Of a stretch of 64,000 bases of DNA, positions 43,446 to 53,089 are shown piece after piece. The stretch is from Hyaloscypha bicolor E. Lineage: Eukaryota > Ascomycota > Leotiomycetes > Helotiales > Hyaloscyphaceae. The first letter of the stretch is position 1; the number at the start of each line of letters is the position of its first letter. Below the pieces are notes generated by a model, which did no database searches, was not told the DNA's origin, and worked only from the letters and a program-made list of their open reading frames with translations. Made by a program: the position numbers and the translations under genes. Where the stretch lies: the NCBI RefSeq assembly GCF_002865645.1, contig NW_020194518.1, positions 744,001-808,000 on the forward strand, written 5' to 3'.

Positions 43446-44988
43446 CTAGCTCTCTAAAGCCATAAACACACTCCCACCAAGAACACCTCCCACCACCGCA
43501 AAGGTGAGGAAGCCGGCCGCAACCTTGTCTTTCGTCTCGATAGGCGCCGACCGATCCATCGCTTGACTCATCCCAATCCCAGGAGCCGTGATCCCCGCTG
43601 CCGCATTCCCGATACTCGTTCCTCCGGTACTGTTCGTGACCGGAACCACAGCTTTCGCCTGCGGGATCTGGATCAGCGCCGAGTTGATAGCGCCCAGCGC
43701 GCTCATCTGCTGCCCGACTCCCGTAGTGCCATCATAGGAAGATGTAGTCCACTTGAAGCCGCAGGTTGTGCCTTGGTTGCCCCCAGAACATGCTGCTGCA
43801 GCGGCTTTCGCTGAGGCAGCGAGGAGCGGCGCGATGGTTGTGAAGGTGAAGGGGGCTAGGGCAGTGGTCTGGGCTAGCCAGGCCGTGAAGTAGGCTTTGA
43901 AGGAGAGCTGGTCCGTGTCGCAGGTTCCGACCGTCTCGCAGGCTTGCTCTTCCATGATGCTGTTTGTGAAGAAGATGTTTGCGTTTTTGAGGAGGCCGGC
44001 AGTGCGTTCTTGCCAGGTTTGAGAGCCTTTGGTCTGGAGAGGGGTTAGTGTTAGGTTTGTGGTGGGGAAGGGAGGGAACGAACGTAGTTGAACATGTTGG
44101 CTGCTCCGTGGAGGAAGATGCCGGAGTTGTAGGTCCATTGCAGACGAGTGGTTCCCGTGCAGTTGTCGGTGACGGATGCGCCATCGAACACATTGTAGGA
44201 GGTATCGATTAACCCAGTTGCTGCTTCCCAGTCCCAGATCCTCTCCGCCCATTGGGCGTAGGTATCGTTGCTGGTGTAGCGGGCTAGCCTAGCTCCCAGG
44301 TTGAAGAAGCAACCGTTCGCAATACTATTCTTGTAGGTGAAGCCGTTGTTAAATTGGAAGATCTGCCATCTCAAACCACCACCGCAGCTCGAGGTATCCC
44401 ACCGGGTTGCCATCTCGTTGAAAACTGCTTGCGCGAGAGCTAGCCACTGCGGTTGGTCCGGAGGGGGATTCTGGAAATTCGTCTCTGCAGCGAGCATTGC
44501 TGCCATGGCCCAAAACCCTTGATCGTCGTTTCCTTCGTCTTTGGTTTGGTTCACCGGCATGTAATCCCGATTATCGCTGGCTTGGAATAGCAAGGCTTGT
44601 GTGATCAAGTCGTTGTATGATGAATCCCCAGTCCGGGACCAATAGTCGATCATAGTCATGAACATTCCTCCAGCTTCCCACCAGAAATATGGTTGTGGTA
44701 GTAGCCCTGGAGTCATTCCCTACTGACATTAGTTCCAACTTCTCAGCGCCGCCAAGGAAGGTATTGACGTACTGTGTCGTTTCCGTTGTAGAAACTCATC
44801 AGTCCGTGGGCTACGGTGCTTGCCGCACTCTTCAATGAGTCTGCCATACATCATTCTGTCAGTATTGCTAAGTCTAAGAGGTACACCCGCGGGAGGTCGA
44901 GCTGCGTACCAGCCGAGGTGGTGTCAACAGTAATAGCAATCGCATTCTGGGCCAACAGTGCCGGCCATAACAAACTTGAAGTCCGCAT
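43446..44988 (-). CDS. GH76 mannan endo-1,6-alpha-mannosidase, Dcw1/Dfg5-like
   Basis: Four exons on the minus strand: 44988-44910, 44840-44773, 44719-44084 and 44033-43446, encoding 456 residues with introns of 50-69 nt. A signal peptide ([18 protein letters not shown]) leads into the GH76 fold: [18 protein letters not shown], then the acidic pair in [13 protein letters not shown] (Asp114-Asp115, the family's catalytic aspartates), CGGGLRWQ, and [17 protein letters not shown] across the last splice. The C-terminus has a hydrophobic tail ([16 protein letters not shown]) typical of a GPI-anchor signal. Dcw1/Dfg5 proteins are thought to transfer GPI-mannoproteins from the plasma membrane to the cell-wall glucan, and are needed for wall integrity and hyphal growth. 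Confidence 0.93.
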
Positions 44989-46379
44989 TGTGATATAATA
45001 TTGGTGGGTTCGGTGTGTCGTGAGAGAAGAGGAAAGATATCTGGGGTTGACGATTTAAAATGGAGCACCAGGCCAAGTGGAAAGGATCGTGGTGAAGATT
45101 TGAAGTTCAAAAATAGTTGATTAAAGGCCCTGTCAAAGGTGCGGATTGAGACGAAGAGAATGTACTCAGAAAAATAATGAAGGCAAAACACAACATGAAT
45201 CAATTCTGGTTGCCCAAAAATAGAGTTGTTGAAAAGAAAGGATGACTACACGAGAAGTTTGTACACTCCACGGGAAGAGGGGATCAAGGACAAGCGCCTG
45301 AACCATTCACGGGAGCAGAAAATGAAAAATGGAAACGAACTTGCCCGATCCATTCACCCTATTCCATACTGAGATGCTGCCGCAGGGGTGTGGTGCAGTC
45401 AACACGAGGGTTGAAACCGTGAGAGTATCATTCTGCTAGACTTGACACAGCTCCTCGGACACCCAAATATCGGCCAGCCATGATCATAGCTCCGCCACTT
45501 ACGGAAGAGCATTAGCGCCGGAGAAAGGACTGCAATTGGGACGAAGCAATGGCGGCGATGGACATCGTGTGTATCCACAAAAGCTTCGCATTGCTTGGTG
45601 ATGCTTGTCTTTGTCCTGTTCAGAGGAAGCAGAAACGTTGGGAGTTCAGGGGTCATGGCTCTCGCTTATCTTTGATCACGTGGTTTCTACGTTAAGCTGT
45701 TGCTCTCTCCCTCTCTCTCTCTCTCTCGGTTTATAACCGCATCTCCTCTAGCCAGAAGAGGTCATTTTATAATTTCGAACTCATTTGCTATAGCATGTGG
45801 ATCATATAGTCGTGGATAGCTTTGACGCCTCCCTTAAGTCCAAGCTCCGAGGCCTACGCCGGGCAAGGCACATTGCAGAGAAATATATCATTTGGCATCT
45901 GCTCGTTGCATAGTAAGAATTTTGAAAAGGTTAGTTTGTATGCATATTGTGCGAAGTCCTATCAGAGAGTTTCACCGCTGTTCGGTATTGAACTTTGACC
46001 TTGGGTCAACTTAGTACACACTGCATTCTTAACACTGTTAAATTCCGAGAATTCAGCCTCGATTTCGAGGATAGTGTCAATGTTCCTGATCTTTCGGATC
46101 CTTGAAGCGATATTGCGTCTGGTTTGGTTCTTGTAGTGCGGTTCGTTTTGCACTTTTCATGGTCATGAAATCATTTAGTTTCCCCCATTATGGAGAATCA
46201 AGAATGCATTAGTTTCTTAGGGTTACCAACTAATCTGAATACTTGAGCTGGAAAAGGTGTCTGCCTGCAGCCTCCAAAATATCCCTAGAATCAAGCCAGA
46301 CGAGCTTCTTGTGCTATTACGAACAGCCAATGCAAGCTCTACCAAGCTCCAAATCCACACTTTTCCCAGCGTACGACAA
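44989..46379. other. Intergenic, upstream of the GH76 gene
   Basis: About 1.4 kb. A CT dinucleotide tract occupies 45703-45727. No gene was recognised. Confidence 0.5.
45703..45727. repeat. CT microsatellite
   Basis: An almost uninterrupted run of CT dinucleotides. Confidence 0.9.
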
Positions 46380-48799
46380 TCACGATGACTTGCCCTTTCC
46401 CTTTCCATTATCCAATACAAACATCTCAGGATTCCAGTCATAAGTCCGCCTCAGCCGCCTCCCCATGCGCATTGCAGCTCGAAGGAAGACCCTCGAGTCT
46501 GGCTGAGGTGCAAAAAACTGGATGGGGCGTATAAAACGATTGCTGAAGTGCCAAAGATTACCGCAGAGTTTCAAAGGCGAAAATTCCATTGCAGACATGA
46601 AGTAAAGAAAGTCACCCCAGCTTATGGCTTCCGGCCCATCCTCATCGGATGGCGTGTGGAAAAGGGCTTTGAATACCCGAAAAGCTCGCGGGTCAAGCTT
46701 GAACACCCCTTTCATGGTATCAAGGAGAACCGCCTGGCTTGCAGCATAGTTTGTTGGAGAGTTCTTGTTCTGACGCTTCAGAGAAGATATGGTCTTGGTA
46801 AGATCCTTAGCTTTTACCTTTACCTCATTACGTCCATCCATCTCAATGAAGTCTTCTTTATAGGGTTCAATCCACTCCGGCATGCGCTCCAGCTCGTGCT
46901 TGACTGAAAAATGATGGGCGAACGTTTCGTTCAGTGCTTTTCCTGTCATCGCCTCATATTGCTTGTCCACCTCTTCCCAGAAAATATCAAGATTTTTCTC
47001 TGCTCTCCACATAGTTATAGCATTATCCCTAGTTTGATGTTGATCGCATGGGTAGGAGAAATCTGAGCGGAAAGGGTGGCCAACTTTGTTAAGAGTAAAA
47101 GACAACCGGTGTCGGCCAAACTCGAGCACATGTGAATAGAGTTGAGGCAGCTGCCCGATGATCCAGATGTCACTTGATTGATCCGATTTGAACTCAGCGG
47201 CCCATGGATGATAATTTTCGATTTCATGCTGCATGAGCACACTGAGCCCAAGATCGGAAAATTGCCCAGCGACTAAGAGGGATATTCTTTCCTAGGTGGG
47301 GGAGTCAGCTATTGCTTGATACAGAATGTTCTCGGGGAAATGGGGACATTGTTTCCCACGTTTTGTTCCGGCTGAGCAAATACGAGCTTCTCCATTTCGT
47401 CGACCAGATCTTTATGGCCGTAGCGGTGATACTCGTCATCATTCTGTAGTTTAAGGTATACCCACAGCAGTGGATCACGCTCCTCATCAATATCACATCG
47501 AATCTTCGCCATCACTTTCCCATTCAGGTTCTCACGTTCCCAGAGGTTCCGTACTCGTGGAGATGCAGGTAGCATGTTATTCATGTTCGTGTGTGGGTTT
47601 TTGCTAGAGTGAAGTAGCAGACCTCTAAGCAGCTGTACATGTTTTCTGTACTCTGGTGGCAATGGATATCTGGGGTCAAGTTCTCTTGCATATTTCTTTT
47701 GAAGACTTATCACAAGCCGGACTTGTTTAGCAAGAACATCCCAGACGGCAACGGCACGGTAAGCATTGTCCACCACGGTTGACAGCGTTCGGTCCCAGAA
47801 TTGAGGGTTATCGTAAGTCCAATGAACATTCCCTATAGAATCGAGGATGAGTTCTGCTCGATGTTCGCTGTACTGAAGAACAGTATCCTGGAAATATCCC
47901 GGATCCTCCCTCAATGCCCAGATATGGTCTTGCGCAGCAGAATACCTGGCGTTTATAAAGTCTTTCAGGCGGTAGAAATTGGTTTCTACAGGAATTACGT
48001 AAGGAGCGTATGTAGCTAGGATCTCGATGGTTGGCCACTGGGAAACGATCACAACGGGCCCCAGCCTTGGTCCGATAGGAAATTGGCTAACCAAAACGTC
48101 TGCTGGCTTGTTGAGGACTGCTTCACACCACTTGACAAGAAATTCCATCACTTGTTCCTGAATTTCCAATATCAACATTCCATCACCAGGCTTGAAGCCG
48201 GCTCTCGGGTTGCTGTTGTCACCCCAAGCCACCAGCTTGCCATAGGATTCGACGGTCTCTCCGTCTAGGTGCATTGTGTAACCATTCAATTTCAAAGGGG
48301 GGACAATCGTGTCAGTGTCAAGCCCTAGACGGCAGAATTCCAACTCGTGATCGACGAACGTGGCAGGGGAGTAGCGAGCGCGGGTGTTGAGTAAGCAAAG
48401 AATAGGTTTGTCGCGGATCAAGTCCTCCATGTTGATGTATGGCCATATGAAAGTGTTCACTGGCCTTTTGACTAATATTCCCTCTTCTAAAAGTTTCTTC
48501 TTTTCCGTCGCAAGGTGGTCGATGTCCGGCCTATGGCACAACGGCATATTTGGATACCAAGCCTTGGATAAAATTGTTTTCCTCCATACCTTCGTCTTTT
48601 TGATCCACCGTTTCCGCAAGGAGTCCTCGTGCCGGTCCAAGATCTGTCCCAGCAAATTCCAGTTGTACAAGAGCAAGGAAGAATGTCCTGCAGCTTCCAA
48701 AGCTACTTTCCCGGCCAGCTTCTCGGTTTCCGGCCCAGCGGCGATCTCGACCCATCCATCTGGGTTTGTTGGGGCAGATTCTATCGGGGTCATCTCCAT
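46380..48799 (-). CDS. Large conserved fungal protein of unknown function
   Basis: Two exons, 48799-47360 and 47291-46380, encode 783 residues. The 68-nt intron (GTGGGA donor, CCTAG acceptor) joins FAQPEQN to ERISLLVAGQFSDL in phase 0; reading through it hits a stop. The frame upstream of 48799 has no ATG. I recognise the overall pattern of a family of fungal proteins of about 800-900 residues with no assigned biochemistry, sometimes labelled ipa-like. Visible blocks are WKKTKVWRK-type basic helices near the N-terminus, an internal region rich in aromatic residues (PLLWVYLKLQNDDEYHRYGH), and a C-terminal block (DPRAFRVFKALFHTP, WGDFLYFMSAMEFSPLKL, FFAPQPDS). There is no signal peptide or membrane segment, so it is probably cytosolic or nuclear. 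Confidence 0.75.
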
Positions 48800-49210
48800 T
48801 TCGACAGTTGGCGGAAGGATGGACTGGACGGTAATATAATTGGCGTAAAAGTTGATATTTCTGCGGGATTCTGATACCAATAAATTTGCCCGGGCGTTTC
48901 TGTTGGGGAAGGAAAGAGAGGAAAAATCGATTCAAGTAAAGAGCGCTTGGATTCCGAGTGCAGCGGCTCCTAATTAGGAAGTGACGATGGGTTAAGATTG
49001 CTTCTTCCGAAAGCTGCCACTCCCAATAGTCCCCGCCCTTCAGATTATGCCGAATATCCCGAGATACACCCAGGCAACAGGACTGACGAGAACCGAAGTA
49101 ATTGAACAGTAATATGATATTCCACTGGAACCTACTCGTACGTACTAGGTGACCACAATTCTCGAGATCCAATGCTGTAGTGTCTGGTAGGCATCAAGTT
49201 CGATAATTCG
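48800..49210. other. Short intergenic region
   Basis: About 400 bases holding the promoter of the large unknown gene and the 3' end region of Dom34. Nothing else was recognised. Confidence 0.4.
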
Positions 49211-50476
49211 TCATATGATGGACTCTTGTTTTGTTCCATTTGGAAAAACCTCTTTCTCTTCGTCTTGCTCCTCGTCCTCGTCCTCGTCAAGATCTTCCAA
49301 AGGAAAAGTCAGAATCGCGGCAATGCCACCCAAGCCCTCTAACCTCACTCCACTCTCATGATCACTGCTCAATATTCTTGCCTCGCCTCCATCTTCTTTC
49401 ACCTTGTCGACCAATGTCACCCAACGTTTCCTTGTCCCGATTTCTTGGCTCCTGAAAAGAGCATTGCTGATTAGTAGCACTCCTCCTCCACGTCCGACAG
49501 CACCCTTCTCAACAGCTTTTTCGACCTCCGTCGGTCCATACCATGCTCTGCCATCATCCTTTCGAAGCAGCGTCATGAAATCATCCATAAATCTGGTTTC
49601 TTTCGAGTACTTCGTATCCTTCAACTTCGTGAGGACTTCCGGGCTTTTCAGCACCTCGTTCAAACTGTGAAGATGTCCCGAACTCGAATGGACCACAACA
49701 AGGTTGCCTTTATTGGCCAACACAGCCTTGTCTCCAAGCCGAGTCGCCTCATCCATGATATATTTCTGGAATCCCGCTGCTGTGAATCCAGGACTTGCAA
49801 GTAACAATGGCCTTGGCAGAGTAATGTCGACATGCCGCTTCAATGTCTCTAATGTGACCTCGAAGAACTTCGTCATCCCTTTATCATGATCGCCTGCTCT
49901 ACCCGACCGCTTTTTGGGTATCCCTGTCTCGATTCGCTGCTTCAGAATAGTCTGATGTTCTGTAATGAGGCAAATATTTGCCAAACCTTCTTGCATAACA
50001 ACAGCTGGTACTGTCCCTTCTTTGTCCTGCTTTATGGCCTCCCTCACGACGTCCAAAGCTACCGAGTCCCAGCCTTCCTTCTTCTCAAGTGTGAAGTTCC
50101 TGTTTAACTCCAGGTCGAGAGTATGATGCGCTCCGACTCCCACCCACTTGTTCTCCTCCGCCACTTTGCCACCGACATGTAACTGTCCTGCTTGCGGGTC
50201 GAAGTCGATGGATGTGACGCGGATGAGAAGAGTGACATGCACCCTTTTTGAGGTTGTACTGCCGGTGACACCTTCAGTAGTTATTTTGCGGATGGCAGAT
50301 GCACGTAGAAGGTCCGTGGGGGCAATGAGGTTGTAGGCATGCCACTGTGCGGATGTAAGCAACGTGAAATGATCAGGGGACAGCTATGTAGCTCGTACCA
50401 TGTCCTCTGGCTCTTCGGGGAAGAGGGTGATGGTGCCCGAGCCATCACGCTCGATATTCTGCTTGATGAGGCGCAT
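49211..50476 (-). CDS. DOM34: Ribosome rescue factor Dom34/Pelota
   Basis: Two exons, 50476-50399 and 50344-49211, encode 403 residues; the 54-nt intron splits EEPEDM from WHAYNLI, a stretch that is continuous in the family. The N-terminus (MRLIKQNIERDGSGTITLFP) is the Pelota signature. Three eRF1-like domains follow: an RNA-binding Sm-like N domain (about 1-135), a central domain with FEVTLETLKRHV and PLLLASPGFTAAGF, and a C-terminal domain with GGVLLISNALFRS and GGIAAILTFPL. It lacks the GGQ peptidyl-hydrolysis motif, as expected. Dom34 works with Hbs1 to split stalled ribosomes in no-go and non-stop mRNA decay. The C-terminus is very acidic (DEDEDEEQDEEKE). Confidence 0.94.
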
Positions 50477-51171
50477 TTCGTACCGAGATCTCTGCAGATT
50501 ATGGTATGGAGTTTAATAATGCGAGTAAACTTTTAGAGGTGCTAAGAGCTATTTGACCGAGTTGTCGTCTGTTTGTGAATCGAAAAGGAAGAGTAGTCGC
50601 GTAGACATTTGGTCGAAATATGTGGTGGGGTAAATTTGTGACGTGGTGAATGGAAGTACTAGTAGTAGATCTGGCCAGTCAACGTGCAAATAAGGTACAG
50701 ATATGGATTGGCTATGCTTACTTCAGTTTGGCATGCAGCTTATTCTTTGGTGGAGCGGAAAAAACCCAAAGTTTGAAAAGAGAGCCTCAATCTCGAGTTT
50801 CATGAACGAAGGTCACATGACGTCAACCCCTCTTTGACAAGCAACTTCGAGACTGCTCGTGGAGTTATCTGCTCTTTAAAAGGTCGCTGAGATTTTGCGA
50901 TGTTTAGTTGCTGTGGGATCCATAGCTGATATGAGATTGGAGCTCTTGCAACGGCAAATATTCCACGGAATTCAAGGTCTTTTGCTACTTCCGGCTTCAT
51001 GCTGCACACTGAAGTCCTTCCTTGTTTGGTGTGGCGTCAGAACTGGGATATGATTTGAAATCGACAAAACCCTCCCTGATTTTTGCCTTATCTCATCTTC
51101 TTTCCATCTTTTGAAATTAGTTCCGATCTTCCACCAAAACCAAACGAACAACAGCCCTCTCCAGCAAAGCA
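50477..51171. promoter_or_regulatory. Divergent promoter of DOM34 and the aldo-keto reductase
   Basis: About 700 bases, with no clear motif or repeat noted. Confidence 0.4.
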
Positions 51172-52200
51172 ATGGCGAATCTTACTCTCAACTCAAAGGT
51201 CCAGCTTAATAGCGGTTACGATATCCCACGGTTGGGATTTGGTGAGCAGCATATTCCTTATTTATGATTCTCGTGCTGACCATGAAGGGGTCTGGCAAAC
51301 GTAGGCATGGCCAAAATCGAGTCTCCTAGTTTTGTCACTAATATCCATGTGAAGCCCAACAGATATTTGTGAAGAAGTCGTCAAACATGCATTCAAGTCT
51401 GGTTACAAACACGTGAGGACGACCCCTTCTAGAGACTTTCCAAATCTAGCGCTCTTCCTAAAGCCCTACAGGTCGATTCTGCAGCCGCCTATCGCAACGA
51501 GGCTCCATGCGGCAAGGCTATCCTCAGCTCTGCACTCAATCGTGAAGATATATTCTTCACCAGCAAGGTTCCTGCTCGCGCATTGAGCTACGAGAATACC
51601 CTTGCTCAGGTGGAGAAGACTTTGAAGGAGACCGGGCTTACTTACATCGACCTTATGCTCCTTCATGCTCCCTATGGAGGTCGAGACGCTCGTAAGGGTG
51701 CTTGGAAGGCTTTGGTTGAAGCGCACAATGAGGGCAAAATTTGCTCTATTGGAGTCAGCAATTATGGTGTTCACCACCTCGACGAGATGGAAGAGTACAT
51801 TCAAGAACTGGAGAAGGAAGGCAAAGGCAAAGGCGGTGTGATCAGTGTCAACCAACTTGAAATTCACCCTTGGTTGCCTAGAACTGATATTGTTGAGTGG
51901 TGCCAAAAACGAGGTATCGTCGTTGAGGCTTATTCTCCTCTTGTGCGTGGTGAGAGAATGGAGGAAAAAGTGTTGCAGCCTCTCACGAAAAAGTATGGAA
52001 AAACGGCAGCACAAGTGCTCTTGAGATGGAGTTTGCAGAAAGGACTTGTGCCTCTTCCAAAGAGTGTTACTCCGTCCCGGATCGAGGAGAATGCCAACAT
52101 CTTTGACTTCGAGCTGACTCCCGAGGAGATGAAAACATTGGAGATGGATGAATATTCCCCTGTCTGTTGGGATCCTACAATTGCGAAGCTTGAGCAATAG
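51172..52200 (+). CDS. Aldo-keto reductase with a 13-nt exon
   Basis: Four exons, 51172-51241, 51288-51300, 51355-51412 and 51472-52200, encode 289 residues; the introns are 46, 54 and 59 nt. The 13-nt second exon (encoding VWQ plus flanking partial codons) is needed to restore LGFG-VWQT-PTDICEEV, which is continuous in the family. The AKR catalytic tetrad is all present: Asp49 and Tyr54 (in VDSAAAYRN), Lys79 (in FFTSK) and His112 (in LMLLHAPYGG). The NADPH-binding end includes PLPKSVTPSRIEENANIF. AKRs reduce aldehydes and ketones to alcohols with NADPH, usually as cytosolic monomers. The substrate cannot be read from sequence; D-xylose-type reductase, glycerol dehydrogenase-like and general carbonyl detoxification roles are all possible. 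Confidence 0.92.
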
Positions 52201-52384
52201 GTGTTTTTGTGTATCGATCAAAGGATCTCCAAAATTTCGAAGGTCAGTTATAATCTAAGTGGAGCAGCTTTACCTGTTTATTTTATTACCATTTTATTAC
52301 TAAACTTGGACGTGAGACCGTGGTTGGCAGTGGTTGGCTTACAAAAAAGCTCCTGAAGTACTTGACTGATCCCGCATAGGACAC

Positions 52385-52563
52385 AAAAAGCGGCACTAAT
52401 TTTCACTGTCTTTTGTCAAAGTTGCACATTTGGAGGTTTAGTACCCTAGTTCGAGAACCTCGAGATTTTTAGAAGGTGAAGACTTTTCAATGTACAACGA
52501 ACCCAGAGACCATTTAGACTAGAAAGCGGTTAAACTGTCCAAGTACATTTAGTGCCGCTTTTT
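52385..52563. mobile_element. Possible 179-bp MITE-like element
   Basis: A 15-base sequence, AAAAAGCGGCACTAA, at 52385-52399 is repeated as a perfect inverted copy at 52549-52563. The interior is non-coding. Size and arrangement suit a miniature inverted-repeat element, but no clear target duplication is visible; chance is unlikely for 15 bases, though not excluded. Confidence 0.4.
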
Positions 52564-52899
52564 CGTCCATGGCAAGCTAGTCTCTCCTCTTCGATGAAGG
52601 TCTAAATATATCTCCTCACGATTGGGATATTAATATCTAATCAGCGTTCTCAATGCAATGAGGAAACCCGAATCTTGATAATAGTAGGTTTGCTTGAAGC
52701 AGGACACTTACAACGAATGATTGTGAATTTGTACCAAAGAATCAGTAGTGAGCGTCCAGGCTGAAAAAGCTTCACTTGCGAGTTGCTGATCCGTAAAGGT
52801 CACCAGGGGTGACTTCCAAATCCACTAACAGGCCCAGAAGTTAAGTTTCATGCCTCGAATAAATACTTTTGCATGAGTGAAACAAAACAGTCTCATTGT

Positions 52900-52926
52900 C
52901 CCCCCCCTTTAAAAACCTTTGGGGGG
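52900..52926. repeat. C8 / G6 homopolymer hairpin
   Basis: Eight C (52900-52907), a 13-base A/T-rich spacer, then six G (52921-52926); the arms can pair. It lies 164 bases upstream of the next ATG. Confidence 0.55.
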
Positions 52927-53089
52927 TTTTGGATAAGTCACCAAAGGTTGTCAATATTTACCCCGCGTTTAGACGCGTCCCCTCCACCAATCGCAGATCG
53001 CCAACCGAAAATCCAGACTTTCGTCTCAACAACATTTTGACCACACTGATTGTACTCATTTCTCTTTGATTGCGCCAGATGCCGCGACA

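Larger units (their letters stand above)
52201..53089. other. Intergenic region with a small inverted-repeat element
   Basis: About 890 bases. It contains a 179-bp segment flanked by 15-bp inverted repeats (52385-52563) and a C/G homopolymer hairpin (52900-52926). No gene was recognised. Confidence 0.5.

Noticed and set aside
47306..47336. 31-nt intron (GTATCA...CTAG) in the large unknown gene
   Set aside because: Too short for fungal splicing and out of phase; the 68-nt intron with the GTGGGA donor joins family-like sequence in frame.
48800..48880. Longer start for the large unknown protein
   Set aside because: The extension begins at TTG; the first ATG of the frame is at 48799.
51466..52221. 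251-codon minus-strand frame opposite the aldo-keto reductase
   Set aside because: It is the mirror of a well-supported coding exon with the intact catalytic tetrad; such antisense frames arise from codon bias.
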